DNA of 47,355 nucleotides from Flavobacteriaceae bacterium (GTDB lineage: Bacteria; Bacteroidota; Bacteroidia; Flavobacteriales; Flavobacteriaceae). Within the stretch, counting starts at the first letter, position 1. Every line of letters begins with the position of its first letter. The notes under the pieces were generated by a model. The model was not told the DNA's origin. It saw only the letters and a program-made list of their open reading frames with translations, and searched no databases. This document shows positions 8,081 to 16,513 of this stretch, in pieces. The position numbers were made by a program, and so were the translations under genes. Location: positions 1 through 47,355 of the forward strand of contig CANFZC010000014.1 of the NCBI GenBank assembly GCA_947451475.1, given 5' to 3'.

Positions 8081-9436
8081 ATGAAATACTTATTGATTAC
8101 CGTTACCTTATTTACAGGCTTAAATGGTTTTGCACAGCAAGATACGATTAAAGAAAAGATTCCTTTTGATGGCATGGACATGACTTGGCAAAATGGATCA
8201 GACCGAAGAACAGCTCCGCCAGTCTTGGCAAGTAAATATTTTACAGGGAGTGTGATGTTGGATGTGAATTATACCCATTCTTTTAATAATCCGAATGACA
8301 ATACCGTTGTGGGTTCGACGGCTTTGGCTCGAAATAATGAGTTTCAGGTTTCTAGTGCTAATTTGGGTGGCGATTTTAATTATGAGGGAGCACGTGGTAG
8401 AATCATGATGCAATTTGGAACCCGTTCTACGGTAGTGCCTCGAAATGATTTTAGTGTTTATCGAGGACAGTATCAATTGGATAACGTCTATCGTTACCTG
8501 TCAGAGGCGTATGCGGGTTATCATTTTAATACTTGGTATGGGATAAATGTCGACGCGGGGATGTTTATGTCTTATATAGGATTGAACTCTTATTATCAAG
8601 TGGAAAATTGGGAATACCAAGCCTCGTTTACCTCTGATAATACCCCTTGGTATTTTAACGGGTTGCGTGTTCAGATGTTTCCAACCAAGCATTTGAAAGT
8701 AGAGGCGTGGTTGATTAACGGTTGGCAAAGTTATGGAAAGTTCAATAACATGCCTGGGCTAGGCGGTAATGTTACTTGGTGCCCGAATGAGGCTGTTAAA
8801 TTATTGACGAATGATTATTATGGCACGGATGCTGCGGGGCTAAAAAACCGTATACGTTTCCATTCTGATAACAGTTTGCTGGTGCGTTATTTTAACCAAC
8901 CCACTGCTAAAGGCATTAGTAAGGCTGCGTTTTCGAGTACGTTTGATCTTGGTTTTGAAAGCGGCGATGGAGTAGGAGGCTTTAATGGTACTGCTACGAA
9001 CCCATCACAATATTTCTTGAGTGGTATGGTTTATAACCGAGTATGGTTTAATAAAAACAAAATGGCTTGGACGATAGGAGGCGGTTATATGACCAATCCG
9101 GGGCGTTATTTGGTTTTGTATCCGACGGGAGATGCTAGTCCGCTACCGAACCCAAGCAATCCGACACAAACCCAAGGAACGCATCCTTTTAGTGCCAATC
9201 CTGGAGATGAATTTAAAGGGTGGGATTGTTCTACTAATTTTGATTTCATGCCTAATCAGAGCATTACCTTTAGAGCAGAGTTTGTTCATAGAGAATCTAG
9301 CGTTCCCTATTTTGCTGGTAGTGGCGGCGTAACTTCACCTACAGGCTATACGACGACCCCTTTGCCTAGTGATTGGAAGCCCGATTTAGTAAAAATGGAA
9401 AACCGTATTGTATTTGCGGTCTTGTTTAGAATATAA
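8081..9436 (+). CDS. Outer-membrane beta-barrel porin (OmpL-like, BBP2 type)
   Basis: This is a predicted outer-membrane barrel that may let ions or small solutes reach the Kup transporter. It is 451 aa. A cleavable signal peptide (MKYLLITVTLFTGLNGFAQ) is followed by alternating polar/aromatic beta strands with many Trp and Tyr girdle residues. The last strand ends in ENRIVFAVLFRI, which suits barrel insertion. Similar OmpL-like porins are, as I recall, found beside kdpABC in Flavobacteriia. The start codon follows the kup stop after two bases, so co-expression with kup is nearly certain. The barrel call is firm; the substrate is inferred from context alone. Confidence 0.82.
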   Translation: MKYLLITVTLFTGLNGFAQQDTIKEKIPFDGMDMTWQNGSDRRTAPPVLASKYFTGSVMLDVNYTHSFNNPNDNTVVGSTALARNNEFQVSSANLGGDFNYEGARGRIMMQFGTRSTVVPRNDFSVYRGQYQLDNVYRYLSEAYAGYHFNTWYGINVDAGMFMSYIGLNSYYQVENWEYQASFTSDNTPWYFNGLRVQMFPTKHLKVEAWLINGWQSYGKFNNMPGLGGNVTWCPNEAVKLLTNDYYGTDAAGLKNRIRFHSDNSLLVRYFNQPTAKGISKAAFSSTFDLGFESGDGVGGFNGTATNPSQYFLSGMVYNRVWFNKNKMAWTIGGGYMTNPGRYLVLYPTGDASPLPNPSNPTQTQGTHPFSANPGDEFKGWDCSTNFDFMPNQSITFRAEFVHRESSVPYFAGSGGVTSPTGYTTTPLPSDWKPDLVKMENRIVFAVLFRI

Positions 9437-9451
9437 CCCTATAGTATAAAT

Positions 9452-9493
9452 AAAAAAGCGAAAGTCTCTAAGTATAGAAACCTTCGCTTTTTT
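9452..9493. terminator. Bidirectional terminator between porin and cotH
   Basis: AAAAAAGCGAA (9452-9462) pairs with TTCGCTTTTTT (9483-9493). The A-tract on one side and the T-tract on the other let it work for the porin operon on the plus strand and for the CotH gene on the minus strand. Confidence 0.8.
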
Positions 9494-9550
9494 ATTTTAC
9501 TTCTTTACGATGAACCTAAGGTAAGGGTATTATACTTTAATTACTTATGT

Positions 9551-11614
9551 TTAGTGTGCTATAATAATCTTTTTGACTACAAAGGCATTTTGAGCGTTTT
9601 CTATTTTACAGAAGTAGATGCCACTGTTGATTCCTTCTACATTCACGGAAAGCTCGATTGAGTTTATGGCTCGTTCAAAGATTATTTTTCCGGATACATC
9701 CCATAGTTCTATCTTTTTAAGAGTTTCGTTGGTTGTATTTATGTTTAGTACGGTGTTTGCAGGATTGGGTTGTATTAAAGCATTAAAAGTAAGAGGATGT
9801 GAAGTGTTTAGGGCGCAAGTACTTGGGTCCCCCGGCATATTATCATCTAGCCAAGCGATACGGGTTGCAATCCAACTTTTGAATTTAGCCACTTGGCCTG
9901 CAAACGTATTGGGGTCGGGGTCCATTTCTGGGGTACCTGTAGGGATTCCTAAGTTACTCCATTTGTCAAAATGCCTTGCTTGCGCTTGTTCTAAGTAGGC
10001 CGCCGTTTCGTCTATATAAGTAAAGATATAGGGTAGGCTTAAGGTAGTGGTGCGGAGTGTATTCCAGCGGCAGCGAATATCATTTTGGAAGTTGGGGTCT
10101 TGCAATAAACGCACGTACCAACCAGGAGAATTTACATCGGGGTAGCAGTCGTTTACTTGGTAGGCCCAACCAGAGCCATCTGTGGCTGCAAAAATCGAGC
10201 ATTCATTGATGTTTTTCCAAGCCCAATCAAAATCCCAAACGGGGCCTGCTTTTAACTTTGCCATAGCGGTAGTAGAATCTTTGTCTTTGTGGAAATAGCT
10301 GCTTTTTTTAAAACCATCATTATTTCTTGAGAGTTCGTTGATGATGAAGTAATCTAAAAAAGAAGTTTCACTGAGGTATTTTTTATAGCCTATAGTAGGG
10401 TCGGCAAAATCAGGGCTATATAAGGCTGTTTCAAATTGGTCTACAAAATCTTGGATATAGGTCTTTTGTTCGGATGTAATGACGTCTGGTCTAGGGTATT
10501 GATAAGCCAATCCCACGGCAAAATCTGGGTGGTCTATCGGGTTGTGATTGAGTTGCCAACCGATTGTTGTATCCCAATAATCATTTTTGATGATGTAGCC
10601 TCCCGTTAAATCTATTCCTGTATTCTCTGTGGGTTCTAATTTGGCAATATTCACTCGGTTGTTATCTCTTTTGATGGTTTCGTTTAGTAAATAGATCCCT
10701 TGGTAGCTGCCGTTTACCACTACTTCACAATGTTTGTTTCGGGTAGCGTAGTGTCCCATTTCGCTAAAAAGTTTGTAGGCCAATTGGTTGCGCATGAATA
10801 CTTTGTCATTGTAATTGGCCACTAGCGCCCAGTCGTGTTCGACGGGCATGCCTAATAAGGATACATTGTTTTCGGTACTGTCGGCATTAAGCGTCGTTAT
10901 TTTATAGGGTTTTTGGGGGAGCGATTGGGAATAATTACCTCTTAATTCGATGCTGATGTTGCCATTGTAATTATTGGGTGTGTCGGTGGTGTAGTTGATG
11001 GCTCCTGTGCCATTGTCTATGATTTTCATGGTACCAACTATGGCAGGTTCGTCTAGTATGGTACTGTCAGTATTGATTATCACAATCGGTAAATTAGAAG
11101 ATGTAAATGCGAATGGTATGCTGGCATTGGTTCCAAATGTGAGACTCCAATCTAGTAAAGTTCCTTCGTCTTGACCAAACACGTCTACCATCCGAAGGAT
11201 CCAAACCCCATTTCCATTTTGGCCATTGTTAAGGTTGCCGAGGGATTCTTCGGGTTTGAAGGTGCCTGAAAAAGGAGCAGTATTGTTATTGATTAGATTG
11301 GTTGAGGATTGCGAAAGGCAAGTATTGGTGAAATTATCTTGGTCTCCACCTACGCCTGCAAAAAGGGTAATAGAGGTGCCGTCGGGAGCGATTAGTGTCG
11401 CTTTTAGATCGGAATCCCAAGTGTGATTGATGTTGAAGCATATCTGTACTAATCCCATATTAGCATCAAGGGTTGCTTGACTTAAACCATTTACTGTTAG
11501 CGGGAAATCTATATTTTGTTGGTTATCAGTTATCACTCCGCCGGTACCATTAAACGTTTGCGAAAAACTGAGACAAGTCCATGTGATTGCTACAATTAGG
11601 AATATTTTTTTCAT
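9551..11614 (-). CDS. Secreted CotH kinase-family protein with P-domain and T9SS tail
   Basis: This is a predicted secreted atypical protein kinase of the CotH family. It is 687 aa. The signal peptide ends near SFSQ. A proprotein-convertase P-like domain occupies about 20-165 (TWDSDLKATLIAPDG, then GVWILRMVD and LLDWSLTFG). The CotH core occupies about 185-560, with MRNQLAYKLF, GSYQGIYLLNETIKRDNNRVNI and the metal-binding type motif GPVWDFDWAWKN. The C-terminal 75 residues form a T9SS type A sorting domain (QPNPANTVLNI at its start, GIYFCKIE near its end). It begins 27 bases after sdaA with no promoter box between, so it is probably read from the sdaA promoter. Known CotH proteins phosphorylate spore-coat or fungal surface proteins; this one's target is unknown. 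Confidence 0.88.
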   Translation of the reverse strand: MKKIFLIVAITWTCLSFSQTFNGTGGVITDNQQNIDFPLTVNGLSQATLDANMGLVQICFNINHTWDSDLKATLIAPDGTSITLFAGVGGDQDNFTNTCLSQSSTNLINNNTAPFSGTFKPEESLGNLNNGQNGNGVWILRMVDVFGQDEGTLLDWSLTFGTNASIPFAFTSSNLPIVIINTDSTILDEPAIVGTMKIIDNGTGAINYTTDTPNNYNGNISIELRGNYSQSLPQKPYKITTLNADSTENNVSLLGMPVEHDWALVANYNDKVFMRNQLAYKLFSEMGHYATRNKHCEVVVNGSYQGIYLLNETIKRDNNRVNIAKLEPTENTGIDLTGGYIIKNDYWDTTIGWQLNHNPIDHPDFAVGLAYQYPRPDVITSEQKTYIQDFVDQFETALYSPDFADPTIGYKKYLSETSFLDYFIINELSRNNDGFKKSSYFHKDKDSTTAMAKLKAGPVWDFDWAWKNINECSIFAATDGSGWAYQVNDCYPDVNSPGWYVRLLQDPNFQNDIRCRWNTLRTTTLSLPYIFTYIDETAAYLEQAQARHFDKWSNLGIPTGTPEMDPDPNTFAGQVAKFKSWIATRIAWLDDNMPGDPSTCALNTSHPLTFNALIQPNPANTVLNINTTNETLKKIELWDVSGKIIFERAINSIELSVNVEGINSGIYFCKIENAQNAFVVKKIIIAH

Positions 11615-11641
11615 ACTTAAGAATTTAGGAAAACAGCAGCG

Positions 11642-13069
11642 CTAACAATCGGCCATATTAACAGCTACTGCGAGACCTCCTTCGGAGGTTTCTTTGTATT
11701 TGGAGTTCATGTCTTTGGCGGTTTGCCACATGGTATCGATGACTTTATCTAGGGGTACTTTGGCGTTCTTGGCATCGGTTTCTAGGGCTAGTTCGGCGGC
11801 ATTGATGGCTTTGATGGCTCCCATCGTGTTACGCTCGATGCATGGAATTTGGACTAACCCCCCTATAGGGTCGCAAGTTAATCCTAAGTGGTGTTCCATG
11901 GCAATTTCTGCGGCCATTAGCACTTGGTCTGGCGTACCGCCCATGACTTCGCATAAAGCTGCTGCTGCCATAGCAGAGGAAACCCCTATTTCGGCTTGAC
12001 AACCACCCATAGCGGCTGAAATGGTAGATCCTTTTTTGAAGATGCTACCTATTTCACCAGCGACCATTAGGAATTGTTTTATTTGAGCTTCGTGGGCTTG
12101 GTGGTTTTCTATGACCATATAGTACATTAATACGGCTGGTATTACACCGGCACTTCCGTTGGTCGGCGCCGTAACTACGCGGCCTAGTGCGGCATTAACT
12201 TCGTTGGTTGCCAAGGCAAAGCAGCTTACCCATTTTAGGATTTGGCGGAACTTTACTTCGGTTTTGCGTATGGTTTCTAGCCATTCTTGGGGATTGGAGT
12301 AATTGGCTAAGCCGATTAGACCTTGGTGCATGTCAAAGGCGCGGCGGCGCACGTTTAGTCCGCCAGGTAGGATGCCTTCTGAATGGCAACCTATGTACAT
12401 GCATTCTAGCATGGTATGCCAGATGCGCATTAGTTCGCTATGCACTTCTGCTTCAGAACGCATAGCGATTTCATTGGCGAATACAATTTCGGAAATGGAT
12501 TTATTTTCTTGGATGGTATAGGCTAGGAGTTCGGCTGCGTTTTGTATTTGGAACGGGAAGGCACATTTGATTTGCAGTTTCTTTTTGGCATTGATTCGTT
12601 CTTCTTTTACAACAAAACCGCCACCGATAGAGTAGAAGGTGCCTACATACTCACTCCCGTTGCTTATATAGGCAGTGAATGTCATTCCGTTAGCATGAAA
12701 CGGCAGAAAGTTTTTATTGAAAACGATGTCGGTTTCTGGGTTAAACGGAATCGTAAGTACATTGGCCAGGTTGATTTGGTGCGTTGTTTTGATGGCTTTT
12801 ACGATACCATCGATATCTTGTACAGGGATGTATTCTGGGTCTTGACCGCTTAGTCCGAGTAGTACGGCATAATCTGTGGCGTGACCTTTACCAGTTAAGG
12901 ATAGGGAGCCGTATAGATTCACTTTTATACTTGCTACTTGGGCTAATAAGTTTTCATCTTTTAGTTCGTTTAAAAAGCGTTCAGCGGCACGCCAAGGGCC
13001 AAGGGTGTGGGAGCTTGAGGGTCCCACTCCAATTTTGAGCATATCAAAAACGGAAATGCATTCTTCCAT
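11642..13069 (-). CDS. sdaA: L-serine ammonia-lyase (L-serine dehydratase), single-chain
   Basis: This iron-sulfur enzyme converts L-serine to pyruvate and ammonia in the cytoplasm. At 475 aa it has the alpha and beta domains in one chain. The beta-domain signature GPSSSHT is near residue 17. Three cysteines fit the [4Fe-4S] ligands of this family: one in GGCQAE, one in LTCDPIGG and one in QIPCIER, with the last two 11 residues apart as expected. A promoter box TATATTTG lies 25-32 bases before the ATG. CotH follows closely. No threonine-dehydratase PLP motif is present, so the call is sdaA and not ilvA. Confidence 0.96.
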   Translation of the reverse strand: MEECISVFDMLKIGVGPSSSHTLGPWRAAERFLNELKDENLLAQVASIKVNLYGSLSLTGKGHATDYAVLLGLSGQDPEYIPVQDIDGIVKAIKTTHQINLANVLTIPFNPETDIVFNKNFLPFHANGMTFTAYISNGSEYVGTFYSIGGGFVVKEERINAKKKLQIKCAFPFQIQNAAELLAYTIQENKSISEIVFANEIAMRSEAEVHSELMRIWHTMLECMYIGCHSEGILPGGLNVRRRAFDMHQGLIGLANYSNPQEWLETIRKTEVKFRQILKWVSCFALATNEVNAALGRVVTAPTNGSAGVIPAVLMYYMVIENHQAHEAQIKQFLMVAGEIGSIFKKGSTISAAMGGCQAEIGVSSAMAAAALCEVMGGTPDQVLMAAEIAMEHHLGLTCDPIGGLVQIPCIERNTMGAIKAINAAELALETDAKNAKVPLDKVIDTMWQTAKDMNSKYKETSEGGLAVAVNMADC

Positions 13070-13093
13070 AGGTACTATATCGATTTAGTGAAG

Positions 13094-13101
13094 CAAATAT
13101 A
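13094..13101 (-). promoter_or_regulatory. sdaA promoter (-7 box TATATTTG)
   Basis: On the minus strand TATATTTG matches TAnnTTTG. A TTG (plus-strand CAA at 13118-13120) lies 16 bases upstream, close to the 17-23 spacing expected for the Bacteroidota -33 element. The start site would fall near 13087, leaving a leader of under 20 bases. Confidence 0.6.
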
Positions 13102-13152
13102 GCTAATTAGGCATTAGCAATAGGGGGTTAAATGTTAAAGGTTGGGGGGCTG

Positions 13153-13521
13153 TTATTTAGTAAAGAATTCCCCAATGTGCCAGAGGATACCGGAGGGGTC
13201 ATGGACGAAGCACTCTTTTCCCCATTCATAGGTTTGAATTGGAACGACTCTAACGGTTTCGTAACGAGCGGTTAAGTTTAGAGCGGCTAGTTGGTTATAA
13301 TACTCGGTTACGTTGGGCACTTCCAGGAATACCATGGTGTTGTTAATCCAGTCTTTAACATAGGCGTCTTGGAGGTAGAAGCCGAAGTTACCTGCTTTAA
13401 AGTAGGACAGGTTGGGAGACAGTACTACTTCTTCAAAACCCCAGTCGGCATAAAACTGGCGCGAAAGGTTAAAGTGGGTTGCCCCTACGAAGGGTCGGAT
13501 GGAGGTAATGGCTTGAGTCAT
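13153..13521 (-). CDS. VOC-fold (glyoxalase/bleomycin-resistance-like) protein
   Basis: This is a 122-aa vicinal-oxygen-chelate protein with two beta-alpha-beta-beta-beta modules. The N-terminal half covers FVGATHFNLSRQFYADWGFEE to FYLQDAYVKDW. The C-terminal half ends in ECFVHDPSGILWHIGEF, the usual VOC motif with a terminal Glu. A possible metal site is His16 with the C-terminal His and Glu, but the pattern is not that of true glyoxalase I. Relatives include antibiotic-binding proteins and dioxygenase-like proteins, and the substrate cannot be told. It is 9 bases after the secreted unknown upstream, so the two are probably co-transcribed. Confidence 0.75.
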   Translation of the reverse strand: MTQAITSIRPFVGATHFNLSRQFYADWGFEEVVLSPNLSYFKAGNFGFYLQDAYVKDWINNTMVFLEVPNVTEYYNQLAALNLTARYETVRVVPIQTYEWGKECFVHDPSGILWHIGEFFTK

Positions 13522-13530
13522 GGTAAACGA

Positions 13531-14241
13531 TTATTTTTTCTCTTGGTATAGTTTGAGTAAAAGTAGCGCAAGGCTGGGGTCTACATTGTTGATTTTTCCA
13601 GTATTGATGCTTACCCCTACACCGTTGGGGTACATTGCGTAGTCGGCATTGTTTAGTCCGACGCCTGAGAAGCTTAGAAAGGAGCAGTCCTCTTCTGCTT
13701 TGCCCTTGATCCAGTAGGTCATTCCGGTGAATCCCCCTTTATTGATTTTGTATGCTGTGCCGTCATTGAGGTTGTAGGAGGCAAACTCCCCCGATGCGAT
13801 ACTGTACTTTGTTCCGTTGATTTTATAGCTTTGTGTTTTGTGTGAGGTTAGGTCGTCATAGCCAAAGATATACACGGTGTTTTGTGGAAGGAAGCCTTTG
13901 TTGGCTACAAAAAGTTCTTCGGTGGCGTAGTAGGTGGAGAGTATTAATTCTCCATTGGTGCGGTCTAGTTTGTTAAATTGATCTAGGCGGAAAGCATTGG
14001 CGCCCATTTCTTGCGCTTTATTTTTGATGAAATAGTATAAATAAGAGGTGTTTTTTAGGCTGCCGGTAGCTTTTATTTGGGCTACAAAGACTGCTTTTGC
14101 TATGTTGGTGCTGTCGCTTAGGTATATAAAGTCTTGGTGTTGGGTTTTAAGGAGCGTATTGCTTTGAGAAAGTACTTGGACTTGTTGCCCGAAGCTTAGG
14201 CTTGAATAGGCTATTACAATGAAGCGTAGGATGGATTTCAT
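13531..14241 (-). CDS. Secreted protein of unknown function
   Basis: I do not recognise a family. The protein is 236 aa with a clear signal peptide (MKSILRFIVIAYSSLSFGQ). The mature part has a region resembling surface or lipoproteins of Flavobacteriia, with an alpha/beta segment (AKAVFVAQIKATG, then IKNKAQEMGANAFRLDQF) followed by many short Tyr/Gly-rich strands. It has no cysteine motif of note and no membrane segment after the signal. I start at the ATG at 14241. A TTG 21 bases earlier lies inside the TAAATTTG promoter box at 14260-14267, so it cannot be a translated start. Its neighbours are a histidine kinase (upstream) and a VOC protein (downstream). Confidence 0.7.
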   Translation of the reverse strand: MKSILRFIVIAYSSLSFGQQVQVLSQSNTLLKTQHQDFIYLSDSTNIAKAVFVAQIKATGSLKNTSYLYYFIKNKAQEMGANAFRLDQFNKLDRTNGELILSTYYATEELFVANKGFLPQNTVYIFGYDDLTSHKTQSYKINGTKYSIASGEFASYNLNDGTAYKINKGGFTGMTYWIKGKAEEDCSFLSFSGVGLNNADYAMYPNGVGVSINTGKINNVDPSLALLLLKLYQEKK

Positions 14242-14259
14242 AGGGATGACTACAAGGTG

Positions 14260-14267
14260 CAAATTTA
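14260..14267 (-). promoter_or_regulatory. Promoter -7 box upstream of secreted unknown
   Basis: Minus-strand TAAATTTG matches TAnnTTTG and places the transcript start about 12 bases before the ATG at 14241. A TTG lies 14 bases upstream of the box, a little short of the normal spacing. Confidence 0.45.
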
Positions 14268-14315
14268 AAGCACTAAAATAGCAAATTCGACTAGAACGAG
14301 TAAGAATAAGGTATT

Positions 14316-15407
14316 TTAATTTGTAACGGGAAACTTAATGGTGACGTTTGTTCCTTCATTGAGTTGGCTTTCCATGCTTATTTCGCCACCCATGACTTCG
14401 ACTTGGTATTTGGAGATAAACAGGCCGATACCTTTAGCATCCTTATTGGTACTGAAGGTTTTGTACATACCGAAAAGGTCTTTGCCGTGTTTTTTTAAAT
14501 CAATGCCAATTCCGTTGTCTTTTAGGGTCAGGATTAGGGTGTTGTTTTCTTCGACGCAGTTGATTTCAATAAGGGGTGTTCTATCGGGGTGGCTGTATTT
14601 GATAGCATTGGATAATATATTGTGCAGGATACTTTCAATATAGGCTGGATTGGCAAAAAGAGCTGTGTTTACGGGTATCTTGTTAAGGATAATGCCCTCT
14701 TTTATGTCCATTTGTATTTGAAGTGACTGGGTAGTTTTATCTGCATAATTGTGTAAATACACCTTTTCATAGGTAAGCGATGCTTGGTTTTGTGCCGCTA
14801 CAATTTCGTTAAGATGGCTAATGGTTTCACTGAAGCGATCTGATAGGCGAAATAGGAAGCCCAATAATTTCACTTTTTCTTCTTCCTTGATATCATTTTC
14901 TTTTAACACGTCAACTATAGAAGAAAGTCCATCCGAATAAGATTTTAGGTTGTGTGTTATGGCATTGGAGAAATTAAGTAACATCTGGTTTTGATTCAGA
15001 TACACTTGATTGGATTTTACCAATTTCTTTTCAGATATTTTGAGTACGGATATGTCGGTTACATAAGTGTGAAAACCGATTATTTCATTATCCACTTTAT
15101 CAGGATGGTAGTTGATTAGGGCATATCGAATCACGCCCATTGGTGATTTAATTTCACGTTCGAAGGTCTGGGATTTTCCTTCTAATACTCCTATAATATG
15201 AGGTTCGTTTAACGGATATATTGGACCTAACAAATCATGTAAGGTCATTTTGTTGATCATTTCGTCTGGTGTTCTTCCAAACCATTCTAGATAGGCTTTA
15301 TTGGCAAACCTACAAATTTGGTTTTTATCCCAGTATGATAGCATGGCTGGCACCTGCTCGGCTAGTTTACTGGATAAATGATTCGGGATTTTTACATCAT
15401 CAGGCAT
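14316..15407 (-). CDS. Cytoplasmic PAS-domain sensor histidine kinase
   Basis: This is a soluble two-component sensor kinase of 363 aa. Residues of about 20-125 form a PAS domain (WDKNQICRFANKAYLEWFG, then PHIIGVLEGKSQTFEREI) with a PAC-like tail (GFHTYVTDISVLKISEKKL). A dimerisation helix near 150-215 carries the H box ITHNLKS, a variant common in Bacteroidota kinases. The HATPase domain has NAIKYSHPDRTP, LKDNGIGIDL and KGIGLFISKYQVE. There is no membrane helix or response-regulator gene beside it, so it is an orphan kinase. The ATG at 15407 is preferred to a TTG two codons earlier. The signal it senses is unknown. Confidence 0.88.
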   Translation of the reverse strand: MPDDVKIPNHLSSKLAEQVPAMLSYWDKNQICRFANKAYLEWFGRTPDEMINKMTLHDLLGPIYPLNEPHIIGVLEGKSQTFEREIKSPMGVIRYALINYHPDKVDNEIIGFHTYVTDISVLKISEKKLVKSNQVYLNQNQMLLNFSNAITHNLKSYSDGLSSIVDVLKENDIKEEEKVKLLGFLFRLSDRFSETISHLNEIVAAQNQASLTYEKVYLHNYADKTTQSLQIQMDIKEGIILNKIPVNTALFANPAYIESILHNILSNAIKYSHPDRTPLIEINCVEENNTLILTLKDNGIGIDLKKHGKDLFGMYKTFSTNKDAKGIGLFISKYQVEVMGGEISMESQLNEGTNVTIKFPVTN

Positions 15408-15657
15408 CGTCAAAAAAAACTAAAAATAAGCACTACAAGGTCGTGAATTATTCTAATTTTCAATGTTTTAAGATGCTCTATTTTTATTTTTTATGATATA
15501 TTTAAGAAATGTTTATTTAGTTAGGTACTATTGTTGGGTTAACTGTTAAAAACATGCTTAATTGTCTGATTGTTATCGTTTTTGCAGTCTTATTTGACGA
15601 GGCTTCACTTAAACAAAACAAACTTTTTTTGGTGTAGGGTTTTAAAACTTGAATTTG

Positions 15658-15665
15658 TATTTTTG
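15658..15665 (+). promoter_or_regulatory. Promoter -7 box of yaaA
   Basis: TATTTTTG matches TAnnTTTG and ends 20 bases before the yaaA ATG. No TTG is found at the usual -33 distance, so the call rests on one element. Confidence 0.4.
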
Positions 15666-15685
15666 GAATTCCAATTACTACCTTT

Positions 15686-16444
15686 ATGAAACTAGTACTT
15701 TCTCCGGCTAAATCCCTTAATTATGAAACGGCAGTGCCCACTACATTGTACACTGAGCCTTTGTTTTTGAAGCAGGCTAGCACTATCCAAAAAAACTTAA
15801 AAAAGAAAAAGCCGAAGGTATTGGCGGAGTTGATGGATATTTCGGATAAGCTGGCCGAACTCAACTGGCAGCGCAACCAGGAATGGTGTACACCGTTTAC
15901 CCCTGATAATGCCCGCCAAGCTATTTATGCTTTTGACGGAGAGGTATACACGGGTTTGGATGCTTACAGTTTGACGCCTGAGCAAATCACCCTACTTCAA
16001 GACAAGGTACGTATACTTTCAGGTTTGTATGGGGTTTTGAAACCGCTGGATTTGATGCAAGCGTATCGATTGGAAATGGGGACTTCACTTCCTGTAGGTA
16101 CCCATAAAAACTTATATGCGTTTTGGAAAAAGACGGTAACGAAAGCTTTGAATGACGAGCTTACGAAAGGCGAACTGTTCATCAATTTGGCTAGCAACGA
16201 ATACTTTAGTGTGGTAGATGTAAAGACCTTGAAAGTACCTGTGATCACTCCGGAGTTCCGAGATTACAAAGATGGGAAGCTCAAGATGATTAGCTTTTTT
16301 GCCAAAAAGGCACGAGGGATGATGGTTCGGTATATCGTGGATACCCAAGCAGAAACCATTGAAGACTTGAAAGGGTTTAACTATGAGGGGTATGGTTTTG
16401 ATGCCAATTTGAGTAAAGGGAATACTTTGGTTTTTACTAGGTGA
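15686..16444 (+). CDS. yaaA: YaaA family peroxide-stress protein (UPF0246)
   Basis: This is a 252-aa cytoplasmic protein of the DUF328/YaaA family, which in E. coli limits free iron and DNA damage during hydrogen peroxide stress. Family hallmarks are the N-terminus KLVLSPAKSLNYE, the central FDGEVYTGLDAYSLTP and LSGLYGVLKPLDLMQAYRLEMG, the conserved NLASNEYFSVV, and the positively charged end KMISFFAKKARGMMVRYI. The length is normal. It stands alone between two minus-strand genes. The function is inferred from the family. Confidence 0.95.
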   Translation: MKLVLSPAKSLNYETAVPTTLYTEPLFLKQASTIQKNLKKKKPKVLAELMDISDKLAELNWQRNQEWCTPFTPDNARQAIYAFDGEVYTGLDAYSLTPEQITLLQDKVRILSGLYGVLKPLDLMQAYRLEMGTSLPVGTHKNLYAFWKKTVTKALNDELTKGELFINLASNEYFSVVDVKTLKVPVITPEFRDYKDGKLKMISFFAKKARGMMVRYIVDTQAETIEDLKGFNYEGYGFDANLSKGNTLVFTR

Positions 16445-16513
16445 TTTTGGTTTAAAGTTTAAAGTTAGAAGGAGTCTATTATCTATCAGTCTATTCTCTA
16501 CTATCCTTTACCA

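Noticed and set aside
9618..9998. Plus-strand frame of 126 codons opposite the CotH tail
   Set aside because: It lies across the T9SS sorting domain and CotH core, which are convincing on the minus strand.
12208..12853. Several plus-strand frames inside sdaA
   Set aside because: They are shadow frames of a well-conserved enzyme, with low-complexity Met/Arg/Cys-rich translations and no start context.
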